Below, one piece after another: positions 24,714 through 33,637 of a stretch of DNA of 64,000 nt. Made by a program: the position numbers and the translations under genes. The DNA comes from Paraburkholderia franconis. GTDB lineage: Bacteria > Pseudomonadota > Gammaproteobacteria > Burkholderiales > Burkholderiaceae. The notes under the pieces are model-generated. The model was given only the letters and a program-made list of their open reading frames with translations, did no database searches and was not told the DNA's origin. Positions within the stretch are counted from its first letter, which is position 1. Each line of letters opens with the position of its first letter. The stretch spans positions 62,001 through 126,000 of the forward strand of contig NZ_WHNP01000023.1 of the NCBI RefSeq assembly GCF_009362735.1, read 5' to 3'.

Positions 24714-26552
24714 TCACGATGATTTCAGCTTCTCCCGCTCCTGATCGCGCAGCTCGCGCCGCAGGATCTTGCCCACATTCGTTTGCGGAAGCTCGTCGCG
24801 GAACTCGACGACCTTCGGCACCTTGTAGCCCGTCAGATTCTTGCGGCAGTGCGCGATCACCTGTTCCTCGGTGAGCGACGGATTGCGCCGCACGACGAAC
24901 ACCTTCACGCGCTCGCCCTGCGCGACATCGGGAATGCCGATCGCGGCCACTTCGCGCACGTCGGGATGCATCGCGATCACGTCCTCGATCTCGTTCGGAT
25001 AGACGTTGAAACCCGACACGAGGATCATGTCCTTCTTGCGATCGATCAGCCGGATATAGCCGCGCGAATCCATCACGCCGATATCGCCCGTCGCCAGCCA
25101 GCCTTCGTCGTCGAGCACCTTCGCGGTCTCTTCGGGCCGGTTCCAGTAGCCCTTCATCACCTGCGGACCCTTCACGCACAGCTCGCCCGCCTCGCCGATA
25201 TTCGCCCAGCTGCCGTCGTCCTTGCGAAAGCGCACTTGCGTCGACGGCGCGGGCAGGCCGATCGAGCCGTCGAATTCACGCATGTGCTTCAGATCCACCG
25301 GGTTCATCGATACGATCGGTGAGCATTCCGTGAGCCCATAGCCTTCGATGATCGGCCTGCCCGTCACCTCGCGAAAACGGTCGGCGACGGCTTTCTGCAT
25401 CGCCATGCCGCCCGCCATCGCGAGCTTGAGCTTCGAGAAGTCGCGCTTGCGGAACTCCTCGTCGTCGAGGAACGCGTTGTAGAGCGTATTGACGGCCGTG
25501 ATGCCCGTGAACGTCTCGTGACGCAGGATCTTCATCACGCGCTTCGTGTCGCGCGGATTCGCGATCAGGATGTTGCGCCCGCCGAGCCCCATGAAGATCA
25601 TCGCGTTCACGGTCAGCGAATAGATGTGATAGAGCGGCAGCGGCGTGAGCACCGTTTCGATGTCGTCGGTGAGCTGGCTCTCGGCCCATACCTTCGCCTG
25701 CAGCAGATTCGCGACGACGTTGCGGTGCGTGAGCATCGCGCCCTTCGCGACGCCTGTCGTGCCGCCCGTGTATTGCAGGAACGCGAGGTCAGCGGGGGTT
25801 ATCTGCATGGGCGTGAGCGCCCGGCCGTAGCCGATTGCGAGCGCATCGAGCAGTTGGACGGCTTGCGGCAGGTCGTACGCGGGCACGAGCTTCTTCACGT
25901 GCCTGAGCATGAAGTTGATCAGCTTGCCCTTCAGGTTCAGGCCGTTCTTCAGCAGATCGCCCAGGCCGGTGACGATCACGTGCTGCACGCGCGTGCCCGC
26001 GAGCGAATCCTGGACGGTCTTCGCGAAGTTCTCGAACACGACGATCGTCTGCGCGCCGCTGTCCTTCAATTGATGCGACAGCTCGCGCACCGTGTACAGC
26101 GGATTCACGTTGACGACGATCGCGCCCGCCTTCAGCACGCCGAAGAGCGCGATCGGATATTGGAACGTGTTCGGCAGCATGATCGCGACGCGCTCGCCAG
26201 GCTTCACGCCGATGCTCTGCAAGTACGAAGCGAATGCCGTCGCCTTGCGCGCGAGCTCCGCATACGTGAGGCTCTCGCCGACGCTCACATAGGCGACGCG
26301 CTCGCGAAAGCGCGTCGTGCAATCGTCGAAGAACTCGACGAGTGACGCATACTGCGACGCGTCGATTTCATGCGGCACCTCGGGCGAGTATGACGCGAAC
26401 CAGATGCCGTCCGTGTTCGGCGCGGCATGGGCGGAGGAGGGCGCGGCAGGTGGCTGTGATGGCGATGGCGACTGCGACTGGGATTGCGACTGCGACCCGG
26501 ACTGCGTTTGCGTCTGCGTCTGCGCGGAATGCGAAGCGGTGGGCTCGGTCAT
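24714..26552 (-). CDS. fadD: Long-chain fatty-acid-CoA ligase (FadD type)
   Basis: 612 residues from ATG 26552 (GGAG 8 bases upstream; the ATG at 26600 lacks a site). Residues 8-35 form a Gln/Ser/Thr repeat from a 6-bp satellite, an extension not expected in FadD. Then comes the ANL adenylating fold: LQYTGGTTGVAKGAMLTHRN (P-loop), EGYGLTECSPIVSMNPVD, GWLATGDIGVMDSRGYIRLI, DRKKDMILVSGFNVYPNEIE and the catalytic Lys region TGYKVPKVVEFRDELPQTNV, GKILRRELRD. It activates fatty acids to acyl-CoA for beta-oxidation, at the membrane face. Cotranscription with fadI upstream (96-base gap) is likely. Confidence 0.92.
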   Translation of the reverse strand: MTEPTASHSAQTQTQTQSGSQSQSQSQSPSPSQPPAAPSSAHAAPNTDGIWFASYSPEVPHEIDASQYASLVEFFDDCTTRFRERVAYVSVGESLTYAELARKATAFASYLQSIGVKPGERVAIMLPNTFQYPIALFGVLKAGAIVVNVNPLYTVRELSHQLKDSGAQTIVVFENFAKTVQDSLAGTRVQHVIVTGLGDLLKNGLNLKGKLINFMLRHVKKLVPAYDLPQAVQLLDALAIGYGRALTPMQITPADLAFLQYTGGTTGVAKGAMLTHRNVVANLLQAKVWAESQLTDDIETVLTPLPLYHIYSLTVNAMIFMGLGGRNILIANPRDTKRVMKILRHETFTGITAVNTLYNAFLDDEEFRKRDFSKLKLAMAGGMAMQKAVADRFREVTGRPIIEGYGLTECSPIVSMNPVDLKHMREFDGSIGLPAPSTQVRFRKDDGSWANIGEAGELCVKGPQVMKGYWNRPEETAKVLDDEGWLATGDIGVMDSRGYIRLIDRKKDMILVSGFNVYPNEIEDVIAMHPDVREVAAIGIPDVAQGERVKVFVVRRNPSLTEEQVIAHCRKNLTGYKVPKVVEFRDELPQTNVGKILRRELRDQEREKLKSS

Positions 26553-26648
26553 CGTGGCGTCTCCTGGGTCTCTCGGCGTCGTTGTTTGTTGGGTGGACAT
26601 GAACCGTTCGGGTTGCCAAAGGCAGTCGGTCAAATCGGGAGCGCGATT

Positions 26649-27959
26649 CTACCGCTCCAGGATCGCGACGACGCCCTGGCCGCCCGCCGCGCAGATCGAT
26701 ATCAGACCGCGCGCGGTGCCCGCCGGCTTGTCGAGCCGCGCGAGCATCTTCGCGAGTCCCGCGACGATGCGCCCGCCCGTTGCGGCGAACGGGTGGCCCG
26801 TCGCGATCGATCCGCCGTTCACGTTCATTTTCTCGCGATCGATCGTGCCGAGCGCGCCCTCGAGTCCCAGTTGTGTGCGGCAGTACTCATCGTCCTGCCA
26901 GGCCGCGAGCGTGCACAGCACCTGCGCGGCGAACGCTTCGTGAATTTCGTAGAAATCGAAGTCCTGCAACGTCAGGCCCGCGCGCTTCAGCATGCGCGGC
27001 ACCGCGTACGCAGGCGCCATCAGCAAGCCCTCCTTTTTGTCGAAGAAATCGACGGCGGCCGTCTCCGACCATGTCAGGTACGCAAGCACGGGCAGGCCAC
27101 GCGCGGCCGCCCATTCTTCGCTCGCGAGCAGCACGGCCGATGCGCCGTCCGTCAGCGGCGTCGAGTTGCCCGCCGTCATCGTGCCCGCGTCGCGGTCGAA
27201 CACGGGCTTGAGCGACGCCAGCTTTTCGAGCGTCAGATCGCTGCGCAGATTGTTGTCGCGCGCGAGTCCGCGATACGGCGTCATCAGGTCGTTCAGGAAG
27301 CCCCGCGCGTAGGCCTCGGTCAGCTTGCGATGGCTATCGTAGGCGAGCACGTCCTGTGCCTCGCGCGAAATGCTCCAGCGCTTGGCCATCCGTTCGCAAT
27401 GCTCGCCCATCGACAGCCCCGTGCGCGGCTCGCTGTTGCGTGGCAGCAGTGGCTTGAAGAACATGCCGGGCCGCAGCTTCGTCAGCGCACCGACGCGTTG
27501 CGCCGCCGACCTGCCGCGATTCGCTTCGAGCAGGATCTTGCGCATCCGTTCGTTCACGCCGATGGGCGCATCGGAGGTCGTATCGACGCCGCCCGCAATG
27601 CCCGCGTCGATCTGCCCGAGCGCGATCTTGTTGGCGACGAGAATCGCCGCTTCCAGCCCCGTGCCGCACGCCTGCTGCACATCGTACGCGGGCGTTTCCT
27701 TCGCGAGCGTGGTCGACAGCACGGCTTCGCGCGTCAGGTTGAAGTCGCGTGAATGCTTGATGACGGCGCCCGCCGCGACTTCGCCGAGGCGCTCGCCGTG
27801 CAGGTTGTAGCGGTCGATCAGACCTTGCAACGTGAAAGTCAGCATGTCCTGGTTCGAGGCCGTCGCATACGCGGTGTTCGAGCGCGCGAACGGGATGCGG
27901 TTGCCACCCAGTATCGCGACGCGGCGCGCGGCGGGAAGCGGTCGTGACGGGTGAGGCAT
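26649..27959 (-). CDS. fadI: Acetyl-CoA C-acyltransferase (3-ketoacyl-CoA thiolase, FadI type)
   Basis: 436 residues from ATG 27959 (GGAG 7 bases upstream). Thiolase fold with nucleophile Cys98 in VQQACGTGLEA, catalytic His in YEIHEAFAAQ, NVNGGSIATGHPFAATGGRI, and the terminal CAAGGQG Cys motif. The longer ~436-residue form and TTSDAPIGVNERMRK are typical of FadI of the trifunctional or anaerobic-type complex. It performs the last, thiolytic step of beta-oxidation. Neighbours fadD, MaoC, FabG and FadE complete the pathway. Confidence 0.92.
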   Translation of the reverse strand: MPHPSRPLPAARRVAILGGNRIPFARSNTAYATASNQDMLTFTLQGLIDRYNLHGERLGEVAAGAVIKHSRDFNLTREAVLSTTLAKETPAYDVQQACGTGLEAAILVANKIALGQIDAGIAGGVDTTSDAPIGVNERMRKILLEANRGRSAAQRVGALTKLRPGMFFKPLLPRNSEPRTGLSMGEHCERMAKRWSISREAQDVLAYDSHRKLTEAYARGFLNDLMTPYRGLARDNNLRSDLTLEKLASLKPVFDRDAGTMTAGNSTPLTDGASAVLLASEEWAAARGLPVLAYLTWSETAAVDFFDKKEGLLMAPAYAVPRMLKRAGLTLQDFDFYEIHEAFAAQVLCTLAAWQDDEYCRTQLGLEGALGTIDREKMNVNGGSIATGHPFAATGGRIVAGLAKMLARLDKPAGTARGLISICAAGGQGVVAILER

Positions 27960-28061
27960 CGGGAAGCTCCGTGGTCGTGTCCGTCTGTGCGACGGATCAG
28001 GTCGGCATGAAACACCCGGCACCTGTTTCAGAACGAATCAGGCCGGGCGATGATTCCATCG

Positions 28062-28175
28062 TGATGGCGGATTGCGTGCGTGATCGGTTGCGTGAACGGC
28101 TGCGTAAGCAGATTGCGTGAACGGCTGCGTGATCGGTTGCGTAATCGCGTTGCGTGATCGCGTTGCGTAATCGGG
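28062..28175. repeat. Imperfect 11-12-bp tandem repeats between maoC-like and fadI genes
   Basis: About nine degenerate units of the type GGTTGCGTGATC or GGCTGCGTGAAC fill most of the 261-base gap. No gene is supported in the gap. Unlike the units inside genes, length here varies between 11 and 13 bases. Confidence 0.8.
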
Positions 28176-28220
28176 CTGTGGGCGCGGGTCCCGCCGGGTC
28201 TGCGCCGCACGCCAGCCGCC

Positions 28221-29138
28221 TCATTGCAGATTCCACTGGAACCGGCCCCGCAGATGCGGCTTGCCGCTCTGCGGATCGCGCACTTCGAACTCGCGCATGG
28301 TCGGCGAGGGCGATGCCGTCCACAGCGACGCTTCACCGGGCAGCAGCATCGGCGCCCTGAATTCGCCCGCGAGCGTCGCGTCGGCGAGCCGCTTTGGCGG
28401 CTGCAGCGCGGCGGCCGTGCGCGCGAGCGTCCACATGCCGTGCGCGATCGCGCGCGGAAAGCCGAACGCTTTCGCGGACAGCATCGACAGGTGGATCGGG
28501 TTGTAATCGCCCGATGCGCGCGCGTAGTCGCGGCCCAGTTGCGCGGGCAACTGCCAGCGCGAGCTGCGCGAGAGCGCGCTGCCATCGCTTTCGAGCGGGC
28601 TCAGCGGATCGCCGTTCGCCGCGACGCCACGCTTCAGGTACACGCTGTCGCCGTCCCACACGGCTTCGCCGCGCCGGTAGATGCGCGTCTGCATCACGAA
28701 CGCCTGGCCTTTGTCGTGGCGCAGTCGCGCGCCGAATTCGACTTCGACGCGCAGCGTGTCGTCGAACGCAAGCGGGCGGCGCATCCGCACGCTGTTCGCC
28801 AGGTGAACGATGCCGAGCGCGGGCCACGGAAACGCCGGGTCCGTCAGCAACAGCAGATGCAGCGGAAACGCGAGCAGATGCGGATACGTGAACGGAATGC
28901 CCTGCTCGGGAAAGAAGCCGCAGACGCGCGCGTAGCGTTCGATCGCGACGGAATCGAGCGTGACGGCAGGACGCACGAGCCGCAGCGCGGGCAGCTCCGT
29001 CGGCCGGTTGCGCTGGAAGCGCTTGGCCACGCCCGACAGCGCGCGCGCATACAGCTTCGCGGGCTTCGGCAGTTCGGGCAGGACGACCGTTTTCGGGCGC
29101 GGCGCGCCGAACATCGGGCTGGAGTCGAAGAGAGCCAT
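28221..29138 (-). CDS. MaoC-type acyl-CoA hydratase/dehydratase
   Basis: 305 residues: tandem hot-dog domains. The second carries the hydratase-2 signature DYARASGDYNPIHLSMLSAK then AFGFPRAIAHGMWTLARTAA, with the catalytic Asp and His. The N-terminal half (KLYARALSGVAKRF, FTYPHLLAFPLHLLLLTDPA) is a degenerate hot-dog. Family members hydrate trans-2-enoyl-CoA to R-3-hydroxyacyl-CoA, for beta-oxidation or supply of polyhydroxyalkanoate precursors. Its start lies 4 bases after the stop of the FabG-like gene: coupled translation, and a matching R-specific reductase/dehydrogenase next door. Confidence 0.85.
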   Translation of the reverse strand: MALFDSSPMFGAPRPKTVVLPELPKPAKLYARALSGVAKRFQRNRPTELPALRLVRPAVTLDSVAIERYARVCGFFPEQGIPFTYPHLLAFPLHLLLLTDPAFPWPALGIVHLANSVRMRRPLAFDDTLRVEVEFGARLRHDKGQAFVMQTRIYRRGEAVWDGDSVYLKRGVAANGDPLSPLESDGSALSRSSRWQLPAQLGRDYARASGDYNPIHLSMLSAKAFGFPRAIAHGMWTLARTAAALQPPKRLADATLAGEFRAPMLLPGEASLWTASPSPTMREFEVRDPQSGKPHLRGRFQWNLQ

Positions 29139-29142
29139 GCCG

Positions 29143-30594
29143 TCACGCTCCTATCAGGCTTTGCCCGCACACGCGCACGATCTGGCCCGTGATGCCCGCC
29201 GAGCCCGGATGCGCGAGCCATGCGATCGTCTGCGCGACATCGACGGGCTGGCCGCCCTGGCTCATCGAGTTCATCCGGCGGCCGGCTTCGCGGATCGCGA
29301 GCGGCATCTTCGCCGTCATCTGCGTTTCGATGAAGCCGGGCGCGACGGCATTGATCGTGATGCGCCGTTTCGCCAGATGCGGCGCCATGCTCTGCACGCG
29401 TCCGATCACGCCCGCCTTCGACGCCGCGTAATTCGTCTGCCCGACGTTGCCCGCGATGCCGCCGATCGACGACACGCAGACGATGCGTCCGCCGTCGCGC
29501 AGCGTGCCCGCTTCGAGCAGCGCGTCGTCGATGCGCTCCTGCGCGGACAGATTGATGTCGATCACGTTGCGCCACGCCGGCTCGCTCATCTTCGCGATGG
29601 TCTTGTCCTTCGTGATGCCTGCGTTGTGCACGAACACATCGACGCCGAGCTCGTCCAGCGCCGCTGCGATCCGCGCGGGCGTTTCGGGCGCGGCGATGTC
29701 GAACGGCAGCGCCGTGCCGGAGATCTGGCGCATCGTGGCGTCGAGCGCGTCGGTGGCGGCGGGCACGTCGATGCCCGTCACGTGCGCGCCTTGCGCGGCG
29801 AGCACGTGCGCGATCGCCGCGCCGATGCCGCGCGCCGCGCCCGTCACGACGGCCCGCTGGCCCGCGAGCGGCCGGCTCCAGTCGAAATCGTCGCCGAGCG
29901 CGGAAGGCGCCGTGCCGATCCGCACGACCTGGCCCGACACATACGCCGAGCGCGGCGACAGGAAAAAGCGCAAGGTCGATTCGATGCCGCTCTGGATGCC
30001 GCTGTCGTTGCTGCTTTCAGCGCTGCTTTTGGCGCCATCCGCCACATAGACCAGATTCGACGTGATGCCGCGCCGCGCTTCCTTGCCGAGTGAGCGCGTC
30101 ACGCCTTCGAGCGCGCGTTGCGCGGTCCATTGGCGCGGGCTCGCGCAGGCATCGGGCGGGCGGCCCAGCACGACGATCCGTCCGCACTTGTCGAGCGAGC
30201 GCAGCGCGTCGTGAAAGAACGCGTACAGGGTGTCGAGCTGCGCGCTGTCCGCGATGCCGCTCGCGTCGAACACGAGCGCCCGCACGCGCGCCTGTGAGCC
30301 CGCTGTGGGATCGGCGGGCTCGAAGCGGCCGGTCATCAGGCCGTGGCGGTTCGCGAGCGGGACCCACGCGCTCGCGCCCGCGTGCGCGACGCTCGTCATG
30401 CCGATACGCGCGATCACGCCGGCGAGCGCGTCGAGCAGTTGCGGCGACGGCCCCGCGCCGACGGCGACGATGCCGTCGAATTCGGGCGCATCGGCGCGAT
30501 AGCGGCGCAGCACTTCGGGCTTCGGCAAACGGAGCGAGCGCGCGACCCGCGCGCCCAGCGGCGAATTGACGAAGTTCAGGTAGGAATCGTTCAT
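29143..30594 (-). CDS. High-molecular-weight FabG-type 3-oxoacyl reductase / hydroxyacyl dehydrogenase
   Basis: 483 residues, about twice a normal FabG, matching the HMwFabG (FabG4) class. N-terminal flavodoxin-like non-catalytic domain (about 1-230; SYLNFVNSPLGARVARSLRL, PKPEVLRRYRAD). The C-terminal SDR domain has the NAD site VVTGAARGIGAAIAHVLA, NAGITKDKTIAKM, and the catalytic Ser-Tyr-Lys in VCVSSIGGIAG and NYAASKAGVIGRVQ. It interconverts 3-oxo- and R-3-hydroxyacyl-CoA. ATG 30594 is supported by AGGAG about 12 bases upstream; longer starts lie in repeats and are rejected. Confidence 0.88.
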   Translation of the reverse strand: MNDSYLNFVNSPLGARVARSLRLPKPEVLRRYRADAPEFDGIVAVGAGPSPQLLDALAGVIARIGMTSVAHAGASAWVPLANRHGLMTGRFEPADPTAGSQARVRALVFDASGIADSAQLDTLYAFFHDALRSLDKCGRIVVLGRPPDACASPRQWTAQRALEGVTRSLGKEARRGITSNLVYVADGAKSSAESSNDSGIQSGIESTLRFFLSPRSAYVSGQVVRIGTAPSALGDDFDWSRPLAGQRAVVTGAARGIGAAIAHVLAAQGAHVTGIDVPAATDALDATMRQISGTALPFDIAAPETPARIAAALDELGVDVFVHNAGITKDKTIAKMSEPAWRNVIDINLSAQERIDDALLEAGTLRDGGRIVCVSSIGGIAGNVGQTNYAASKAGVIGRVQSMAPHLAKRRITINAVAPGFIETQMTAKMPLAIREAGRRMNSMSQGGQPVDVAQTIAWLAHPGSAGITGQIVRVCGQSLIGA

Positions 30595-30699
30595 CGCGTT
30601 GTTGGCTCCTGGCCTGACGGATGGCGTCAGTGTGCACGGTGCGCGTGACTTGCCGCAAGCGCGGCCGAATTGCGCATTCGTCGCGCGTTCGTCGCATGG

Positions 30700-30764
30700 C
30701 CATCGCACGACCATCGCGCGGCCATCGCAGACCATCGCACGGCCATCAGGAGGCCATCGACATG
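30700..30764. repeat. Six imperfect 11-bp units between fadE and fabG-like genes
   Basis: Units of the type CCATCGCACGA, CCATCGCGCGG and CCATCAGGAGG in tandem (one is 10 bases). Intergenic, 13 bases from the fadE stop. Confidence 0.85.
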
Positions 30765-30777
30765 TCATCAAGAGACA

Positions 30778-33324
30778 TCAGGCGGCCAGCTGCGTCGCCT
30801 TGTCGAGTGCGTCCTTGCGCCGCTGCAGATCGGCGAGCATGCCGAAGTCCGCGGGGAAATCGTCGACCTTCACGACCTCGGCGGCAAAGCGCGCGTAGTT
30901 GTCGAGCACCTTGCGCTCGTCTTCGTCGATGAAACCGCGCTGCTGCGCCGCTTCGTTCCAGTCCGCGAGATCGGCGAGGCTTTGCGGCAGCGGATCGATG
31001 CGGCCATGCCGGATCGCTTCGCGCAGGCGCTGCTCGATCTGCGCGACACGCGGCGCAAGCTCGCAAGCGAGTTCGCCATAACCGAGCGCGTCGACCTCGA
31101 CATGCGGCACGTACGAGTCCGCGAGCAGCCGGTCGCGCGCGGCGCCGGGTGTCTGCATCAGCTCTGCGACGGCGCTGCCGAGCGCATCGGATGGCGCGCG
31201 ATGCGGCAAGCCGAACGGGAACGCGAGCGCGCGCACGACGCCGGCGGCGAGTCGGTTCGGATAATTGCGCAACACGCCGTCGAGAGCCGTTTGCGCGCGA
31301 TGCAGCGCGTCTTCGACGCCCCATTGCACGAGCGGCAGATCGCTCGCCTCGCGGCCTTCGTCTTCGAAACGCTTGAGCGTCGCGGAGATCAGATAGAGCT
31401 GCGACAGCACGTCGCCGAGCCGCGCCGAGATGCGCTCGCGCCGCTTCAGGTCGCCGCCGAGCACGAACATCGACACATCCGCGAGCAGCGCGAACGTCGT
31501 CGACAGGCGTGTCGCCGCGCGATAGTAGCCCGCGAGCGGTGGATGCGCGCGCTGCGGCTTCGCGATCAGCGCGCCGCCCGTCACGCTATCGACGAAACAG
31601 CGCACGATGTTCGAGAGCGTAAAGCCGATGTGTCCGAAGAGCGCTTCGTCGAAATCGCGCAGCGCCTTCGCGTGGTCCGCTTCATGGCCCGCTTCACGAC
31701 CCGCTTCATTGCCCGCTTCATGACCCGCCTCGCGCGCCGCGGCCATTTCCTTGAGCACGTACGGGTGACAGCGAATCGCGCCCTGGCCGAAGATGATCAG
31801 GCAGCGCGTGAGGATGTTCGCGCCTTCGACGGTGATCGAGATGGGCACCTGCTGATACGCGCGCGCGAGGAAATTCGACGGGCCCATGCAGATGCCCTTG
31901 CCGCCGAGGACGTCCATGCCGTCGTCGATCACTTCGCGGTTGCGCTCGGTGATGTGGTACTTCGAGATCGCCGAGATCACCGACGGCTTCTCGCCGAGAT
32001 CGACGGCCTGCGCGGACAGGCGGCGCGTGGCGTCCATCACGTACAGATTGCCGCCCATGCGCCCGAGCGCTTCCTGCACGCCTTCGAACCTGCCGACCGG
32101 CGTGCGGAACTGCCGCCGCACGGCCGCGTAAGCGCCGACCCCGCGCACCGCGACTTTCGACATGCCCACGTTCGACGACGGCAGCGAGATTGCGCGGCCC
32201 GCCGCGAGGCATTCCATCAACATGCGCCAGCCGTTGCCGACCTCAGCGCGTCCGCCGATCACCCAGTCGAGCGGGATGAACACGTCGTTGCCCCAGTTCG
32301 GGCCGTTCTGGAACACGGCGTTCAACGGCCAGTGGCGGCGCCCGATGTTCACGCCCGGATGGCTCGTCGGAATCAGCGCGCACGTGATGCCGGGTTCGTC
32401 TTCGCCGCCGAGCAGACGGTCGGGATCGAGCGCGCGAAACGCGAGGCCGAGCACCGTCGCGATGGGTCCGAGCGTGATGTAGCGCTTGCTCCACGTCACG
32501 CGAAAGCCGAGCGTCTCGCGTCCTTCGAACGTGCCGTTGCAGACGATGCCGACGTCGGGAATCGCCGCCGCGTCGGAGCCCGCGTAAGGGCTCGTCAGCG
32601 CGAAGCAGGGGATTTCGTCGCCGCGCGCGAGACGCGGCAGATAGTGGTTCTTCTGCGCATCGGTGCCGTATTGCAGCAGCAGTTCGGCGGGGCCGAGCGA
32701 GTTCGGCACCATCACCGACACGGCGGCCGCCGAGCAGCGCGAGGCGAGTTTCATGATGACCTGCGAATGCGCGTACGCGGAGTAGCCTTTGCCGCCGTAT
32801 TGCGCCGGAATGATCATCCCGAGGAAGCCCTTGTCCTTGATGAACTGCCACGCCTGCGGCGACAGGTCCTGCCAGACGGCCGTCGTTTGCCAGTCGTTCG
32901 CGAGATCGCACAGCTGCTCGCACTCGTTGTCGAGAAACGCTTGCTCTTGCGCGGTGAGCTTTGCCGGACCGTAACCGAGCAGCGTGTCCCAGTGAGGGCG
33001 TCCTGAGAAGAGCGCCGCGTCCCACCAGACGGTGCCCGCTTCGATCGCGTCGCGCTCGGTCCGCGACATGTCCGGCAGGATCTTGCGGAAGACGCCGAGC
33101 ACGCGCCGGCTCACCCACGCGCGGCGCAGCGGCCTGATCGTCAGCAGCAGCGCGGGAACGATCAACACGATCGCGAGGACGGTGGTCGTCAGTGTGCCTG
33201 CTGCGCTCGTCAGACGCGCGGCCGCGACCCACACGATCAGAAACGCGAGCCACCACGACGCGCGCGCCCGCACGTAGACGAGCGCCCCGGCAGCGACGAT
33301 CAGCGCAACGATGAACCACGACAT
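30778..33324 (-). CDS. fadE: Acyl-CoA dehydrogenase FadE
   Basis: 848 residues (E. coli FadE is about 814). Two N-terminal membrane helices (WFIVALIVAAGALVYV and TTTVLAIVLIVPALLLTI), the ACAD core with KGFLGMIIPAQYGGKGYSAY, IPCFALTSPYAGSDAAAIPD and SITVEGANILTRCLIIFGQG (the Glu is the base, as in FadE VEGAN), then the FadE-specific C-terminal domain. At about residue 535 there is an EAGHEAGNEAGREAGHEA insertion from a 12-bp repeat. It catalyses the first oxidation of acyl-CoA at the inner membrane. ATG preceded by AGGAGGGG. First gene of the fad cluster, under the divergent-order TetR gene upstream on the same strand. Confidence 0.95.
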   Translation of the reverse strand: MSWFIVALIVAAGALVYVRARASWWLAFLIVWVAAARLTSAAGTLTTTVLAIVLIVPALLLTIRPLRRAWVSRRVLGVFRKILPDMSRTERDAIEAGTVWWDAALFSGRPHWDTLLGYGPAKLTAQEQAFLDNECEQLCDLANDWQTTAVWQDLSPQAWQFIKDKGFLGMIIPAQYGGKGYSAYAHSQVIMKLASRCSAAAVSVMVPNSLGPAELLLQYGTDAQKNHYLPRLARGDEIPCFALTSPYAGSDAAAIPDVGIVCNGTFEGRETLGFRVTWSKRYITLGPIATVLGLAFRALDPDRLLGGEDEPGITCALIPTSHPGVNIGRRHWPLNAVFQNGPNWGNDVFIPLDWVIGGRAEVGNGWRMLMECLAAGRAISLPSSNVGMSKVAVRGVGAYAAVRRQFRTPVGRFEGVQEALGRMGGNLYVMDATRRLSAQAVDLGEKPSVISAISKYHITERNREVIDDGMDVLGGKGICMGPSNFLARAYQQVPISITVEGANILTRCLIIFGQGAIRCHPYVLKEMAAAREAGHEAGNEAGREAGHEADHAKALRDFDEALFGHIGFTLSNIVRCFVDSVTGGALIAKPQRAHPPLAGYYRAATRLSTTFALLADVSMFVLGGDLKRRERISARLGDVLSQLYLISATLKRFEDEGREASDLPLVQWGVEDALHRAQTALDGVLRNYPNRLAAGVVRALAFPFGLPHRAPSDALGSAVAELMQTPGAARDRLLADSYVPHVEVDALGYGELACELAPRVAQIEQRLREAIRHGRIDPLPQSLADLADWNEAAQQRGFIDEDERKVLDNYARFAAEVVKVDDFPADFGMLADLQRRKDALDKATQLAA
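31678..31725. repeat. Four 12-bp in-frame tandem units in fadE
   Basis: CGCTTCATGGCC and three near copies; they encode the EAGH/EAGN/EAGR tetrapeptides on the minus strand, with a degenerate unit on each side. Absent from the usual FadE fold, so probably a surface loop. Confidence 0.9.
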
Positions 33325-33637
33325 GACGACCCCTCCTGTTCAACGACACGAACCTGGCCGCGAGCGCGTCCCGCGATGCGCGGGAGGCTCGCGTGTTCTT
33401 CGAGTTGTTCTCGAGTTGTTCGATCCGCGGCGAGTGTGCCCGCCGTTATCTGCGGTTATCCGTTGCAGCCGGCGTGCCCGCGCGATTGCTTGCATGGTCG
33501 CGCGCGGCGTGCAGCTGCTTCGTCGGCCTTTTGTTTGGCCTTGGGGTCGGCCTTGGATTTGGCCATCCTTTCAGCCCGTGCAGCGCCGCGCGATAAAACC
33601 GCGCGCCACTCATGCACGCAAGCGATGATTCGCCGCG
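33325..33637. other. Intergenic region between tetR and fadE
   Basis: 313 bases. Contains several GGCCTT direct repeats (33526-33566) and a possible 36-codon Lys/Ala-rich frame (33456-33566, minus) with no properly spaced ribosome site. The fadE promoter probably lies here. No PsrA-type box was seen directly upstream of fadE. Confidence 0.35.

Noticed and set aside
30700..30771. Extended N-terminus of the FabG-like protein and short repeats as a CRISPR-like array
   Set aside because: Units are contiguous 11-mers without spacers, and no cas genes are present; the extended start lacks a ribosome site.
33456..33566. Possible 36-residue Lys/Ala-rich minus-strand protein beginning MAKSKADPKAKQKA
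   Set aside because: The purine-rich stretch touches the ATG with no spacing, and the sequence follows from GGCCTT direct repeats; left as doubtful.
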